From Alphaproteobacteria bacterium (GTDB lineage Bacteria; Pseudomonadota; Alphaproteobacteria; JAEULC01), in assembly GCA_020851015.1 (NCBI GenBank), contig JADZDN010000020.1, forward strand, positions 1 to 39,645: a DNA stretch of 39,645 bases, given 5' to 3'. Below are positions 38,681 to 39,645 of this stretch, piece after piece (positions within the stretch are counted from its first letter, which is position 1; every line of letters starts with the position of its first letter). Under the pieces are notes generated by a model. The model searched no databases, was not told the origin of the DNA, and saw nothing but the letters and a program-made list of their open reading frames with translations. The position numbers and the translations under genes are program-made.

Positions 38681-39645
38681 CTACACCGTCTCCTCGCGCC
38701 AGGACCGCCCGTCGCGGGCCAGCAAGGCGGTGCTGGCGGCCGGGCCCCAGCTTCCCGCCGGATAGGCCTTGGGCGCGTCGCCCGTCGCCTCCCAGGCGTC
38801 GTGGATCGGCTCGACCCAGCGCCAGGCCCATTCCACCTCGTCGCGGCGCATGAACAGGGTCTGGTTGCCGCGCAGCACGTCGGTCACCAGCCGCTCGTAG
38901 GCGTCGGGATGGCGCGTGGCGAAGGCCTCGGCGAAGCTGAGGTTCAGCGCCGCGCGCTGCAGGCGCAGCTTGCCGGGGGTCGGCGTCTTGGTGGTCAGCA
39001 CCAGGTGGATGCCTTCGTCGGGCTGCAGGCGGATCACCAGCCGGTTGGCGCCGATCTCGCCGGCCGATGCCGGGAAGATCAGGTGTGGCACGGCGCGGAA
39101 CTCGACCACGATCTCCGAGCGCCGCTCGGCCAGGCGCTTGCCGGTGCGCAGGTAGAACGGCACGCCGGTCCAGCGCCAGTTGTCGATCTCCGCCCGCAGC
39201 GCGACGAAGGTCTCGGTACGGCTGGCGGCGGCCTTGCCGGTGCCGTCCAGCTCCTGCGCGTAGCCGGGGACCGCCTTGCCGCCGATCGCGCCGGCCATGT
39301 ACTGGCCGCGCACGGTCATGTGCGCCACGGTCGATCCGTCGATCGGCCGCAATGCCTTCAGCACCTTGACCTTCTCGTCGCGCACCGCGTCGGCGTCGAG
39401 CCGCGCCGGCGGCTCCATCGCCACCAGGCAGAGCAGCTGCATCAGGTGGTTCTGCAACATGTCGCGCAGCGCGCCGGTCTTGTCGTAGTAGGGGCCGCGC
39501 CCCTCGACGCCCAGGGTTTCCGCGACCGTGATCTGCACGTGGTCGATCTCGCTGGCGTTCCACAGCCGCTCGAACATGCGGTTGGCGAAGCGCAGCGCCA
39601 TCAGGTTCTGGACCGTCTCCTTGCCCAGGTAGTGGTCGATGCGGA
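38681..39645 (-). CDS. zwf: Glucose-6-phosphate 1-dehydrogenase (C-terminal part, runs off window)
   Basis: The last 321 codons of zwf; the 5' end lies beyond the right edge. The fragment begins inside the substrate-binding signature ([14 protein letters not shown]) and continues [68 protein letters not shown] and [11 protein letters not shown], all standard G6PDH segments. The enzyme oxidises glucose 6-phosphate to 6-phosphogluconolactone and feeds the Entner-Doudoroff and pentose phosphate pathways. The 3' end is followed by a 127-base gap and an MFS gene. No truncation or frameshift is visible in the part present. Confidence 0.97.
   Translation of the reverse strand, partial: RIDHYLGKETVQNLMALRFANRMFERLWNASEIDHVQITVAETLGVEGRGPYYDKTGALRDMLQNHLMQLLCLVAMEPPARLDADAVRDEKVKVLKALRPIDGSTVAHMTVRGQYMAGAIGGKAVPGYAQELDGTGKAAASRTETFVALRAEIDNWRWTGVPFYLRTGKRLAERRSEIVVEFRAVPHLIFPASAGEIGANRLVIRLQPDEGIHLVLTTKTPTPGKLRLQRAALNLSFAEAFATRHPDAYERLVTDVLRGNQTLFMRRDEVEWAWRWVEPIHDAWEATGDAPKAYPAGSWGPAASTALLARDGRSWREETV

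Noticed and set aside
1..39645. tRNA, rRNA, prophage, integrase or insertion sequence genes
   Set aside because: None could be recognised on either strand; the only repeat element found carries no coding frame.

Overview
The window is a contiguous piece of a GC-rich (by eye near 70%) bacterial chromosome. The gene content (DMT and MFS exporters, Tat-type family-5 solute-binding proteins, an MxHYHA-type 'translational machinery protein', PAS_5 protein, DUF427, thiol-dioxygenase/rhodanese fusion, FNR/FixK-type sites of form TTGAC-N4-RTCAA) fits an alphaproteobacterium of the Rhodospirillales/Hyphomicrobiales kind; I cannot name a genus. No rRNA, tRNA, CRISPR, transposase, phage or plasmid genes were seen. 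Genes are packed very tightly, with many 4-nt start/stop overlaps and tail-to-tail junctions of a few bases.

Layout. 1-5 kb: end of a solute-binding protein gene, an acyl-CoA synthetase, a TPR/GT41 O-GlcNAc-transferase-like glycosyltransferase and an SDR. 5-12 kb: a secreted TPR/SUMF-domain protein; an ArgE - aspartoacylase - AbrB-type membrane protein operon facing a peptide-type solute-binding protein; a GNAT; NAD kinase. 12.8-15 kb: a secreted small protein, then an ArsR repressor with its own palindromic operator and an MFS exporter. 15-20 kb: a thiol-dioxygenase cupin fused to four rhodanese domains, moaA with a perfect FNR-type palindrome upstream, an EamA exporter and aquaporin Z. 20-24 kb: methyltransferase, a 299-bp palindromic repeat element, a Vgb/NHL-type beta-propeller, a PAS protein and a DapA-family aldolase.

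24-37 kb is the most coherent functional region. HisH and HisF paralogues (the HisF has Glu at position 130, normally Asp) and a WbpG/PseA-type N-acetyl-sugar amidotransferase sit around a membrane-anchored SGNH hydrolase; this is the set known to make amidino groups on surface sugars. After a block of housekeeping-type genes (GFA, DUF427, aldo/keto reductase, metal-less M24 protein, agmatinase, XRE regulator) comes a five-gene operon legB - NeuD/PglD-type acetyltransferase - PtmA-like SDR - Gfo/Idh/MocA - PtmA-like SDR. Together these point to an amidinated legionaminic-acid-type nonulosonic acid for flagellin or a surface glycan, although the aminotransferase, synthase and CMP-transferase are not in the window.

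37-39.6 kb: a small 'translational machinery'/host-attachment-like protein that appears to start at AUU behind an FNR-type promoter, an MFS transporter, and the 3' part of zwf. The most unusual signals are the AUU start under a class II FNR-like promoter, the leaderless arsR start inside its operator, the cupin-tetrarhodanese fusion and the 40-bp inverted-repeat element.
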